In this document: in pieces, positions 23,701 to 34,600 of the stretch
Layout: each line of letters starts with the position of its first letter
Position numbering within the stretch: position 1 is the first letter of the stretch
Source: Amoebophrya sp. A120
Lineage: Eukaryota > Sar > Dinophyceae > Syndiniales > Amoebophryaceae
Direction: 5' to 3'
DNA length: 64,000 nt
Assembly: GCA_905178155.1 (NCBI GenBank)
Contig: CAJINV010000017.1
Location: 175,639 to 239,638, forward strand
Notes under the pieces: generated by a model
Database searches by the model: none
Told to the model about the DNA's origin: nothing
The model's input: the letters and a program-made list of their open reading frames with translations, nothing else
Made by a program: the position numbers and the translations under genes

Positions 23701-26279
23701 ACAGTGTGTATCCCACGCCGTTCTCCGTGTCGCGGAACCACAAGCTTTTCGCGCAGAACCAGCAGAAGCTGGCCGCCGGGCAGTTTGCGCAAATGATTGA
23801 CACGGACGTGGCGCTGCTGTTCATCGAACAGCGAAACTGCAGCAGTGTCGGAGCAGTGCTCGGCGGGGGTACTAGTAGTGGTGCAACTACTGCTTCTACT
23901 GCTCCTACTTCCCACAACATTTCCCTCTCCTACCGCCTGACCGATGGGTCGCTGTTTCCGGTCACGGAAATCGTGGTTCCTGCCGGGTCCAACGTGGTGC
24001 ACGTGGACAGTTTTCTGCGCGGCTGGAGCATGTACAGCTGGAGCATCGTGAGCAACTGCGAGGAGAGTAGTGGTTCTTCTAGCAGTTCCACCGCGGCGAA
24101 ATCAGTCAACGGCACGGACTTCGAGGGGGGTGTCGGGCCGATGACTTTATTGGGCGCGAATGTGTACTCGAACCTGTACTACGCGACCACGACCACGACG
24201 ACCACGGTATACCCGATTTCCATCGCAGATCTGTACAACACAAATCCGAATGGCGCGCCAACTTCGTCTTCTACTACTGGTACCAAGGGTGGTGCTACAG
24301 CAGGAACCACTTCTCCCCTGGTTCCGGCGAGCGCCTACGTGGTGGAGTCTTCGGTCACCATCAGTTTCGGCTCCGCGGCAGCGGACAGTGCCTTTTGGAA
24401 CGCGTGCGGCACCACCTCCAAGCTGAACGACGCGAGTATTCCCCTCTGTGCGGCCTTTATCACGGCGCTCAAGGCCTCGGTCTGCAACACCGTGAACCAG
24501 ATGCTCCCGGAGGGGAAGAAAGTGGAGTGCATTTACATTTTTTACGTGAAAATCGCCCTGCAGGTCGTCGACGCGACCACTGGGCTTACGAGTGCGCTGC
24601 CGCGCAGGCTGAAAATCGAAGTGAGCATGAACATTGGGGAGGATTTATCGCCGTCGCTAGCTGCTGGTGCTGCGCATATCGAAAATAAAAATGTTGGCAG
24701 GTCTAGTGGTGCCACATCGACAGCAGGAGCAGTGCGGTTGCGCCGAAGATTAATAGATGCGGCGCCAGTACTAGCACAGCAGGACATGATCAACATCGTG
24801 GACAAGAATCCGAAGAAGATGTCCGCTCTTCAATATACCGGGATGGTGTCATCTTCAACGTCTTCCCTTGCACGGGCAGATGAGGAAATAGTAACAAGAA
24901 GTGCTGTCAAGAACCACCTGCTCAGGAGCAGCACTTCTGCGCCGGAAGATGGTGCTCTTCTTGAAGACACGACCACACGGTCGTTAGTACCCGAAGACCA
25001 CAACGAAAGTGTTACCATGATATCTCCAACGCGGAGGTCTTTGACGGCTGCGGTGAGCATCAACTCGGGCAACGTGCAGGTCCTTGTGGAGTACGAAATC
25101 CGGTTTCCGGATCCCGCGGAGGCCCTGACCCCCGAGAAAGCCAACGAAATTTATACACTTCTGCAGGCGGCCGCCGCCGCGGCGGCCGCCTCGGGGACCA
25201 CCGCCGGAGGGGGATCGATTGCCGGCGGGGGAACGACTTCTACGACGAGCACAGCTGCGGGTGGAAGCACCTCGTCCGGGACGAGCGGTGCAACGGCGTC
25301 CACATCTACCACTTCATCCGGAGGGGCTGGGGCAACTACTGCCAGTACGACCGGTGTCCCGAGTTTCGCCTCGTTGCTGGCTACCGCACTGACCAGCGCG
25401 ATCGCGGCCGCGCCCGAGCTGCAGACGGCCAAGCTGACCTCCCCCGGGTCGTCGATTTCCGTGGAAAAGGGCCCTGACGCCGTGAAAAACTTTACGGTTT
25501 GGATTCCCGAGGCGATCTTCGACTCCGTGCCAAACGCCACCCGGGTGGACGTGCCAACCGTGGCTTCGACGGCGGCCGCCGGAGACGGCAACTCCTCCCC
25601 AGTCGATGTGATCCTTGGCGTCGTGTTTGCGGTTCTGTTCCTCGTAGTCTTTGGCGTGTGGGCCTATCCGGAAAAAAACCGGGAAAAGGTGCGGAAGTTT
25701 GCGCAAACGGTACGAAACCGCATCAGTGGCCGCGTAAATGACGACTTGATGTCGGGAGCTGGCAAGGAGGACGAAGAAGCTGCTCCGGGAGACGGAATGC
25801 TCGAGATGGCAAATGCTGGCGATGGACAACCGGAGCTGCAAGTAGAGGGGCAGCAACATGGTGAAGGAGAGCAAGGCGCCGATCCGGATGCAATCAAGTT
25901 GGATGTGGGGCAAGAAGAAGAGGCAGACAGCGATGCCCTGCAGCTGAACAAGTACGACAGCGCGCTGGCGGCCATTCCGAAAGCAGGCAAACCGCTCCAA
26001 ATGCGCAAAAAGAAGGCAGGCGGAGGTGGACCCGTCTTGCCGCCGTCGGCGGATATAATTCTGGACAGCGTTGCGGTGGAAGAACAAGCTGGTACAGGGG
26101 TTGCGGAGAAAAGCGGCGAAGCACAAGCAGCGACAGAAGTAGAGGACAACAGAACCAAACCAGGTACCGCAGCGAGTGGAAGCAGTTTGCTCACACCACC
26201 TCCTCAGCAAGAGTCAGGGTCGGCACTAGAGCCCCCTTCGCCGCGATCGCTCAGAAAGCCGAAGGCAGGGGCGAAGTAG
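20759..26279 (+). CDS. BH1: type I membrane protein with predicted right-handed beta-helix ectodomain; frame disrupted three times
   Basis: Exons 20759-22573 and 22858-26279 encode about 1745 residues if three lesions are bridged. There is a hydrophobic leader, then LADC-x(9)-C-x-LDPGVH and IDG-x-EDI-x-LL-x-WE-x-CSTL, shared with BH2. Long stretches rich in Asn, Gly and short beta-strand motifs follow (NTFKYNGQ, GTLRYNL, CSGNKMQRF), in the style of pectin-lyase-like beta-helix repeats. After a Ser/Thr/Ala-rich stalk comes one membrane span (DVILGVVFAVLFLVVFGVW) and an acidic cytoplasmic tail. A surface or secretory-compartment protein is inferred; no catalytic site is visible. Lesions: one A missing near 21261-21264, TAG at 21379-21381 and TGA at 23610-23612. 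Homology to BH2 continues through all three, so they are assembly errors, recent decay or recoding. The start ATG at 20759 follows CAACA. Confidence 0.7.
21255..21381 (+). other. BH1 frameshift and in-frame TAG
   Basis: The frame reads YQLW-x(4)-GLRE, then must step back one base at CGGGAAAAGATTTC to give DFAKMLVPARWPD, which matches BH2's REMLIPARWPD. That is one A short in a homopolymer. The same frame then meets TAG at 21379 and continues as GEVPDWISLFDTEQTW, matching BH2's GSIFDTAHTW. A 9-nt repeat AACAACCAC at 21331 and 21370 brackets 30 nt just before the stop, but removing one copy does not remove the stop. Confidence 0.75.
22574..22857 (+). mobile_element. Introner-type intron, family B (284 nt), absent from BH2
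   Basis: Direct repeat CAACA at 22569-22573 and 22853-22857. Left end TATCAAATGCAAATATGTCT; right end is the complement of TATGAATTGCAAATATAATG. Length 2 mod 3 gives the required frame change and the peptide LALN|TFKYNGQ, matching the uninterrupted BH2 peptide WYNTFRHNGH (codons near 58844-58873). Confidence 0.9.
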
Positions 26280-27981
26280 GCGGAGGAACGATCATCGTGA
26301 CAGGCTTGGTTGACAGAGGACAAGACTCGTCTACTCATCATCCTGGCTGCGGATACATCATCTTCATCACTCTTCTAGCTTCGCGATGTGGTACGATCTG
26401 CATCACTCAGTATCTACTTCAGGCGCGGGCTACGTACTTACTTCCAATTATGTCTCACCACATTGATTTAATCACGATGTCAGTACGAGTGCCAGTTCCT
26501 TTCAGTAAAAAGGCTTTTACACGCGCCAGTACTTGTCCTTGCCTTGATGCAAGTGAGTAGGCTAGTACGACGCTGCTAGATCTACTGGCCAAAAAGGTGA
26601 CTCAATAAGTTGCAATCTTATCGTGTTCTGTAGAGCTAGAGGCATCCCGAAGCTTTGCGGGCGTCGTGTTCTAGTGTTCACAAAATCGTCTCTCGTGTTG
26701 TAGTTTCGACCCGTCTAGACGAGGCAACCTCGCAAAGTCGGTTTGTTTGTTCCAGCAGTGGTCATCATTTGCCATATCTTTTCTGCGCCGACCGCGATTC
26801 GGTTTCTGTACTTATGTTAAATTCGTCACAGTGTCGCTGTCGGTCATCATCTTGCATATATTGCTGCAGCAACTACAACCAGTGGTCGCATGGTCGTCGC
26901 TGTGTCGCAGTTACATCAATTATTTGAAGCGTAGCTACGTACTGTATCTATAACTTTTTGTTTTTTTTATTTTGATGTGCAGAAGTCATCTGACACTGAC
27001 ACTGACACACAGTGTAAATCAAAATCTACCATTCGTGTTTATTAGCAGAACAAGTCGTTGGCTGGTATGCTTCAAGGAGGTACTTAATCCTAATCGGCAA
27101 GATAAGTCTTGTGCCCTCGTCCGACCAGAGGCTCCTCCGCGTCATATCGGTTTATTCTTCGTTGGTCGCCAGCACTTTGTTTCGGTTTTATGTTTGGCCA
27201 CGCCACAAGCACAACCTCTGTTCGTCCTTGTTTCGTGATATATCGTTGACCACAACGACCTATGGAGCCTGTAAGTACGTACACATCGTCCCTATCCTGC
27301 CTGTAGGCGTGATCGTGAACATGAGTAGCCTACTATGTAGTTCACATAATGGTAATGCCACCGTGACCGTCGTAACCGTAAGTAGTAACATGGATTGCAT
27401 CCAAAGAACGGCGAAAGCAAGACAAAGACTTGGAGCACTGCATGCTGAGGATGCTGCGCCAGGAGCACGACTCTGAAATGTACCTAAAATCATCGGAATT
27501 CAAAGAACAGGCTTAGCCTATTCCAATTCTTCCGGAGTCGGCTTCATCTTTTCCTACTGTTTCAATCCCCCGTGTAGTTTCTACAAAAATTTACGATGTT
27601 TAACGTACCCCGTTGATATCGTTTCAAAACGTAAACATAGTTTATCCATTTTCTACATTATCATTAAGGAGAGCGTGCTTGGGCTCTTACTTTCTCTGTA
27701 CTACTGGTGCACCCGCACTAAAACAACCCAAAGAAGCTTTTGATTTACCAAAATCAAACTCAGACTCAAACCTCATTCGACCTAAAAGATGCTTGCTGCG
27801 GGTGCGGTCAGGGTCCGAGAGGACAAACGGTGAGTACGACGCGGATCCCGACCCGTCGTCCCAGTCCAATTAACTTGAGGGAAACTAAATCTTTCCTGAA
27901 GAGTTCGGAAAATCTTCTCCGGGTTCAAGAACCCGGCTCTTGTATGGTTTTTCACGACCTCGTTTCACTTCTACAACGAAG
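26280..27981. other. Intergenic region, nothing supported
   Basis: 1.7 kb of AT-richer sequence with small unbiased frames. No tRNA, snRNA or repeat array recognised. Confidence 0.5.
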
Positions 27982-30646
27982 ATGATCAAACAGAAGCGAA
28001 ATAAAGCAAAAGAAAAAGACCGGAAGAAAGCCTCCGGTCGGGCTGCGAAAAATTCTGCTCAACAAGCAGGTAAAAATAAAACGAGCAAAGATGGAAGCGG
28101 AACCGCGCCAGATCATGTTCTTGATCCTAATGGACAACAATCCCACAGGAGAAAAGCGGTAGCATCGATCTTCAGCCGCAGCCCTTCCTCCAGTTCCTAT
28201 GCCTCGTCGTCCTGTAGCTGCTACACAAGCAGCGACACAGGTGGTGCAGATGAAACGGTTCTGGACGTGTACGACATGGAGCACCTCGAGGTTTACCGAT
28301 TACGAAAAGAGCGACCTCCTGCTGCAGCCGATCCTCCTCGTCGGCAGGGCAAGAAGCCAAAGAACAAACAGAACCAGTCCGGCTCTGCTACTGCTTGTTC
28401 ATCATCAACATCATCATCAACTTCCTCCGCGACAGCGACCTCTTGCGAAGAGGAGGACGAGAGCAGCTCTTCTTCTGACCCCGTCGCCAGTCCACCCAGT
28501 GTAGGCCTGCTTGTTGCGCCGGCCCCGGCATCATCCGATCTATTATTTCACGATCACGTTCTACTCGGAGAAGCAAATTATAGTCCAACGTCGGTCGTGG
28601 ACGCTGCAGAGCTGGAGCAGCAGAAAGTGATGATGAAAACTCGTGTGGGAGGAGGTGAAGCACTCGAAGGTGACGATTCACAACTCGTCGCTCGCACGGA
28701 CAGCAAAAGGAAGAAGAAAAAGAAGAAGAAGAACAGCACGCCGACCACCAGCACGACCGCAACGACCACTACAAACGCAACAACTACAACAACGGCGTCC
28801 TCCGACGAATCATCATCTTCTTCTTCTGATGAAAAAAGAAAGAAGAAGAAGAAGAAGAAGAACAAGAAGGCAGCGCAGCAGGTCGTTGCTCGTTCCAATG
28901 TCATGTACGACCTCAAGAGCGACAACCACTTGCAAAGCGTCGCACGGCAGGGCGGAACGGCTCGCGAGCTGAAAACTCTCCTCCAACAAGGACCACTTCT
29001 AGTGCTCACAGTTATACTGATTCTTGCTGCAGCTGTAGGTGCCTGGTTCTTCTTGCTGGGTCACCTTCCGGAGCCGGAACGAGGAAATGTGAGCGGCGCA
29101 CAGGTCGTGGAGCACGAAAGTCCCGTGGCTTCGGGGACGATGCAAACGAAAGAGCTCCAGCCACAGCAGGCATTTGTGCAAAAGCGGAGAAAAAAGACAA
29201 ACCTTCGGGGAGGCTTTGCTCCGCCAACGGTACAAGACAAAGTGCCTCCTGCGTCCTCGGACGGTGTGGTCGCGTCAACCCCCCCCTACCAGAAGGACTG
29301 CGACGAAGCCACCAGCACACCTTCTGGTGTCAACTGCACCCCGAAGGAAGAAAAGGACCAAGATGCGTTCGGATTTCACGGCGACCGTCCTGCCGCAAAA
29401 AAGCAACGCCAGCAGGGCCACAGGGCCAGGGGAGCAGGGACAGAAAGAAACGCCAAAACTAATCCCGCCTTGGACTTTCTCGAGACGCTGGATGACGTAC
29501 CCGCAGGAGCCTCGGGAGAAGGAGGAACAAGCGCTACTTCCTTTGCCTCGAAGGGGAAGGCAGGTGCGACACCTGCAGGTGGAGCTCTTTCCTTGCGTCT
29601 GCCGCACATGGCGCCGCCGCCTGCGAGCGGTGCATCGCTGCTACTTCTCGCCGGTGCCACGAACGGAACTCTACCGGGGGCGGCGGACGGTCTTATCGGG
29701 GGTCAAGAAGAAGAAGCCATGACGCGGGTCAGCAAGACGAACTACCCCGTAGCCGTGACATCGTGGCTGCAGGAAGTGCGGGAACATACGGGAACGCGAA
29801 CTGGCGGAGGAGTACCACAGGCTGTCGCTGCGACCACCTCTACCGTGACCGCGTCTCGTCAAACGACGCTACCGGCTTCGGCTCTTCAACAACAACAACA
29901 CGCGGTGGACAACGACGACAAATTTGTGCAAAGCAGTTACCTCGCGTGTCCGGAGTTTCTCAACGACTCAGAAGGCGGGGCGCTGCAAAGACCACCGACA
30001 ATGCAAGACCTGATGGAAGCGAAGATGAACAGTGATGATGAGTTTCGACCGAAAACGTGCCCGAAGTACCACATGCTTTTTCAGCACTTCCATATGGCCT
30101 TCTCAAATGTTACATTCTCAATTGTTGCATGAATTTGTAATGCAAGAACGGCAAAAGAAGTGAAAGGGGGAAGATTGCGCCTTTTGCGTTGCAGATTTGG
30201 CGCAGATTTAGATGCTGTCTAGCCCTTCGAACATTTGTCACGCGAAGCAGCTTAATCGTGGCGATCTTGCGCACCCCTCGGACCCCGCACCCCCCGGGCT
30301 TTAGCCGCGCAGTCTGTTAAGCCTGGAAAATCATGTAACAGCTGGGAGTGTAACGTTTGAGAGTCCCATACTCCAGGGGCTCCGTGTGTGCCCCGACTAC
30401 TATTTCTCAGAGGAAGCTATGAACGAACCGGTCTGCCAGCACACAGAAACAAGTTACACGGTTGCTTCTCGGGGGCCTTCAGGCTGGTGGCAAAGTTTCA
30501 GGTTGCCGAATGATATTTCAGAAGCGACCTATCAAAAATTTAAAGAGCAGGCCGGAGAAATGGAGCGCGCAAATCCTTTGTCGCAATTGCAACTCTACAA
30601 TTTCTATCAACTGCAAATCTGTCTTGCTCTGCAAATCATATGCTGA
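27982..30646 (+). CDS. Single-span membrane protein with Lys-rich and Ser-rich N-terminal region (two or three exons)
   Basis: Exon 1 runs 27982-30092 and exon 2 starts at 30376. The ATG at 27982 is chosen because the upstream in-frame codon is only TTG. The N-terminal about 340 residues are Lys/Ser/Thr-rich, with two poly-Lys blocks (KRKKKKKKKN) that could be nuclear-targeting-like or simple low complexity. One membrane segment (LLVLTVILILAAAVGAWFFLL) follows. The C-terminal half is polar and ends in a Cys-containing segment: FLNDSEGGALQRPPTM, KTCPKYHMLFQHF|QGLRVCPDYYFSEEAMNEPVCQH. Type II topology would put this part in the lumen or outside. I recognise no family. Exon 2 may end at the stop at 30644-30646, or may splice again near 30567 to a lysine-rich exon ending at 31061. 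Confidence 0.6.
30093..30375 (-). mobile_element. Introner-type intron, family D, inverted relative to the copy at 60456 (283 nt)
   Basis: Direct repeat TCCA at 30089-30092 and 30372-30375. TIRs TTCTCAAATGTTACATTCTC and the complement of CTCTCAAACGTTACACTCCC. Length 1 mod 3 matches the frame change. Read on the - strand, most of the element matches the intron at 60456-60704, with many substitutions and a different tail. Confidence 0.8.
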
Positions 30647-30949
30647 CGCTTCAAGAAATTAGTCAATTACATGCTGCTGCAGTGCCGGTTTCGTGTTTGC
30701 ATAACGCTCGCACCAGGAGATAGAGATTCAGACATGCACATGCTCTGGATCAAGGGCTCCTCGATTCCTCTCGCTACTCAAAGAAAGTCATGTATATGTC
30801 CTGCATGTTGTTGGGTTTCGGCACCGATTGCGATTTTCATTCTTTCTTGTGCAAATCAGCAAGGCAAGCAACATCATCTTCCCAAATTGAAATTCGCGTA
30901 CTACTTCTGCTAATCCAAATATATTTGCAGCTGATAGGGTTGAAGCGCG
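30568..30949 (+). mobile_element. Possible further introner-type intron, boundaries unresolved
   Basis: Inverted motifs TATCAACTGCAAAT (30605) and ATTTGCAGCTGATA (30923) face each other, with GCGCG-like repeats at 30565 and 30945. Removal would join EMER to a lysine-rich frame ending at 31061, or to another ending at 31014, depending on which GCG is used. Neither is decisive. Confidence 0.35.
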
Positions 30950-31061
30950 GAAAGACAACAAACGCAAACATATGCAAGCGTCAACAGGCGGGAACAGTTC
31001 AGAGCGGAGGATGAATGTGCACATGAAGTGTGTCAAGAAAGAGAGAAATTCTGAAATTTGA

Positions 31062-31611
31062 TGTGGTATGGCTTTGCTCAACGTCAACTCCAAACAAAGG
31101 AGGTAAACGGATTTTGCTGCGATAATTCGCAATTGAAGTCTTACGGTGCGCGATGCTAGTGCTGCTGCTGTGTCAAATGCCTCACGCCAGGAGTGTGAAT
31201 GACCCTAAAAGCTCCTCTCGAAGCTGGTTGATGCCACTGAAAATTTTTGCTTCCCGCCGCCCCGCCCGTGTGGTTGACGAAAGCGGCATTTGTTGTTGCT
31301 GCTCATGATGTAGATTTAGGTTTTGCAGACTGCAACACTGTGGTGCTTCAACCGAACCTTGTGCTGCTGCTTCAGCCTAGTATTGTTGACGGTGCCGTGA
31401 GCTGATGGTGCACGAGACAACACACCTGTCCCCCCGTACCGGTGCCACCTGCGCACGAAAAAGGGGGAATATAGAAGTGGCCTCCAAGCGGCCCTGGTGT
31501 CTGACTGCTCGTAGATAGTGCAACTGTTTATTGCTGACGTATCCGGGTAACGGTAGGTAGTGGGAGGAAAAGTAGGATGGGCGAGAATTGCTTCATGATA
31601 CGTAAAGGCAA
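31062..31611. other. Intergenic region, nothing supported
   Basis: No supported feature; it may include the 5' end of U1, whose first exon I cannot define. Confidence 0.4.
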
Positions 31612-34600
31612 GTGAGATCCTCACCAGACTTGGGGACAGAGCTTTTCTCTACTGGCTACCAAAGGGAAAGCCGTGTTATGTGCCTCTTAGAAAAAGAACC
31701 TGCCTGGATGATTCTGTCTTCACGAACAGGAACACAAAGAAAAATGCTCCATTTTGAAAAGTTCCACCTCCGCGGCCTTCCATATGTCACCCCGTCAGAA
31801 GAAAGGAGTTCTGCCTGGCGATGATCTTGGGCTTTGCTGACACTGCGTTTGGCTTGGCAGCCGAGATCCAGCGTGATCCTGAACAAAATCGTGATGTACT
31901 AGCGAGCAAGGTTGCAACCGTTAAAAACTTGCCTGATCGGAGCTGGGCCAACCTGTTGAGTTCAAGGTTCATGACTCAGGGCTGTCATGCGTATCTCCTC
32001 GACAAGAAAACGGCGTATAGCGAAGGTGACGAGGTGGCGTTTGCGAAGAAAAGAATTCCCGAGCTGCTCAAAATAGCAAGTGATACAACACGCTCACTGC
32101 AAGATGTTCGACAGCGAATTACTACAATCAAGATGTTCCAAAGAGAAAGCGACGGTGGAATGGAGATGGACACCATTCCCTTTCCCCATAATTACCGCAC
32201 AGAAAAATCTTGAGTTCTCATTTCACAGAATCATGAAGACGAATAACACTCTTGCATGAGCGATAGCCGATGCCGATCACTCGATGATACGTCTATCACG
32301 TGACTGTGACCGCTGCACTTAGATGAATTATTTCCTTGCGTACGGTCACACGCAACAAAACCGAATTGGAGCGTGTCGCTTTGACTCAAGATTTTGATTC
32401 AATAGCGGTATCGATGGCGGCGTCAACCTTTACCCCGCCACCGACGGCGTTATGCCGTGGCTTGCGTGGGCGATCTTCTGGAGCCCCAGGAACCAAGCAA
32501 ATCTGTTCAAGTTGTACCAGTGGGGGATCTCGCTTGGGCGAAAACACATTCCCGAGGGAGAGGACGACTCGGAAAAAAATTTCAGTGTGGGCAACTCAAA
32601 CTCCGGGGACCTTGTAGAGTGCCCGAACACGGTCACGATTCTGGGGCAGGACTGGTCCCAAGCCTTCGCCGAGCCGCAGATCGCCCAGAACGCGGAGGTG
32701 GCTGTCCAAATTTTCAACGCGCTGGCTGAGAATAACCTGAGACACAAGGAACTGGGGAAAAACGGCTGCAAGCGGCGGATGTCCAATACCAAAGTGCGCA
32801 ATTCCGTCTACTTTACTTCATGCGTTATGTTGCACAGGCGCCATGAGTTCCACAGCTAGAGCTCTTGCGGCCATTGAAGTTGCATTCTTCCTGACTGTAT
32901 CTATCATTATCTGTCACATGGGAATCTGCAGCACTGTTGATCCGGTGAAGCAGTAAGTAATATGTACTAGACGCAGCTGCTTGATGTCTGTGGATCATTT
33001 ATTTTTGTCACGCATAGACTACAAGAACAGTATGTGCGCTGCATCTGCGATGCTTCTCCGTCTGCTCTTCCCGTGCATCAACAAATGCGGCCGAGGGCGG
33101 CCTTGCGCACTTTCATAATACATGGAAAACCCGAGATGTGGGGGTTTGCGGTGCCCGTTGGAGGCCAAACCGCAGCGGACCGGGGACAAAATCCACCGTC
33201 CAGCGCCAACGGCAACAAGGTTGACCAAGAAGACTGGAAGTCGGAAGATTGGCGCGTGGAGAACACGGAGGGCGGCGTGTTTGTCATTGTTGGACTGCTG
33301 GAGCATGGTTTCTCCTACCAGGGAACCGTCCGTGTGCCCATGAAAGAAATCATTTTGCCCGAATCTAAGGACGGCACGATCGAGCTCCCGTCCAAGTCGG
33401 GTAGCAAGCAGGGGGTTCACGCGATTCGGCTGCCCCGGAAGGACAAGCCCGAGGCGAAAAAATTCTGGGACGCGTTCGACGAGCGGGTACGCACCACGGA
33501 TTTAGAGTACCACATCATGGAGAAGAATGGCTATCACGTGTACGTTTGGGCGGGACCGAGGGGAGAAAAGCATGTTGCGCGGCATTTGCGGCGCCTGGAG
33601 GCTTGGGAGCTGGAAGGACACGTCGATCTGGCCGGGAAATTTTTAGAATCCATTGACAACCATATCCTGAGTAAAAACGTACCCACACCAGAGTCAGGAT
33701 GGGGATTTTGCAACACAAACGTAGGAGCTTTGTGAGTCACGCATGACAAGTTGCACGATGCAGTGCAGTGCAGGTTAGCAAGTGCAGCCGCATCACAGAT
33801 TCGTCTGCTCCTCCTGTTCACAGCATTACAAATTCCAAAACACGATTGGAAATGGCTCTCATGGGGATGCGCATTACAACTCTTCCTGTCTTTGCAAATC
33901 TGCATTACAACTCTGGTGTGGGTACGTTTTTACTCAGGATAAACCACAAGAGCCTGGACCTCCTCTCTACCACCACGCAAGAAAACATCGTCGAAGTCCT
34001 ACTGTGGAACCTGATTCCCCTCTCTATACTCAAAACGAAAATATATGTGATTTTGATTTGATGAATGTCGTGGCCTCAAATCGCACTGCAGGAAGCAGGC
34101 ACAAATGCCACAGGTGGTGTCCGCCGCATTGCCATTGCGCACTCGGTTTCTGGTGTTGTGGAACTTTCATGACAGCCGTCTGGCATAGGCATGCGAACAC
34201 AGCTACACACAAACGTCCCGACTCATCTGCTTTAAAAATCACTTCCTTGTTCAGCCCCCTATTGCGTGAGAGATATGATTTGCGTACGTGTACGCACTTT
34301 CTACCCTCGTCCCCTGCAACGAAAAATTGTCCCCTCGCCAATAACAGGCGTTACCGTCCGCGATTCTTGTCCCATGCGTCCGTACTAACCAACACCGTGC
34401 GAACCGGGATATCGCGAGGGAGACCTTGGAGGCCTGGGCCACGTCTGCAGTTGTGGACGCGGCCTAAGGTCGACAGGGGTAGCTGCTTGCTGGGCAGGGT
34501 TATGCAGACTCCGGGGGTATAGCGGGCGTTCCCTAAAAATCCAAAACCTGCAGAAGTTGGGCAGCCAGTCCGGGCACTTGCTCGACGCTGGCCGTTTTTG

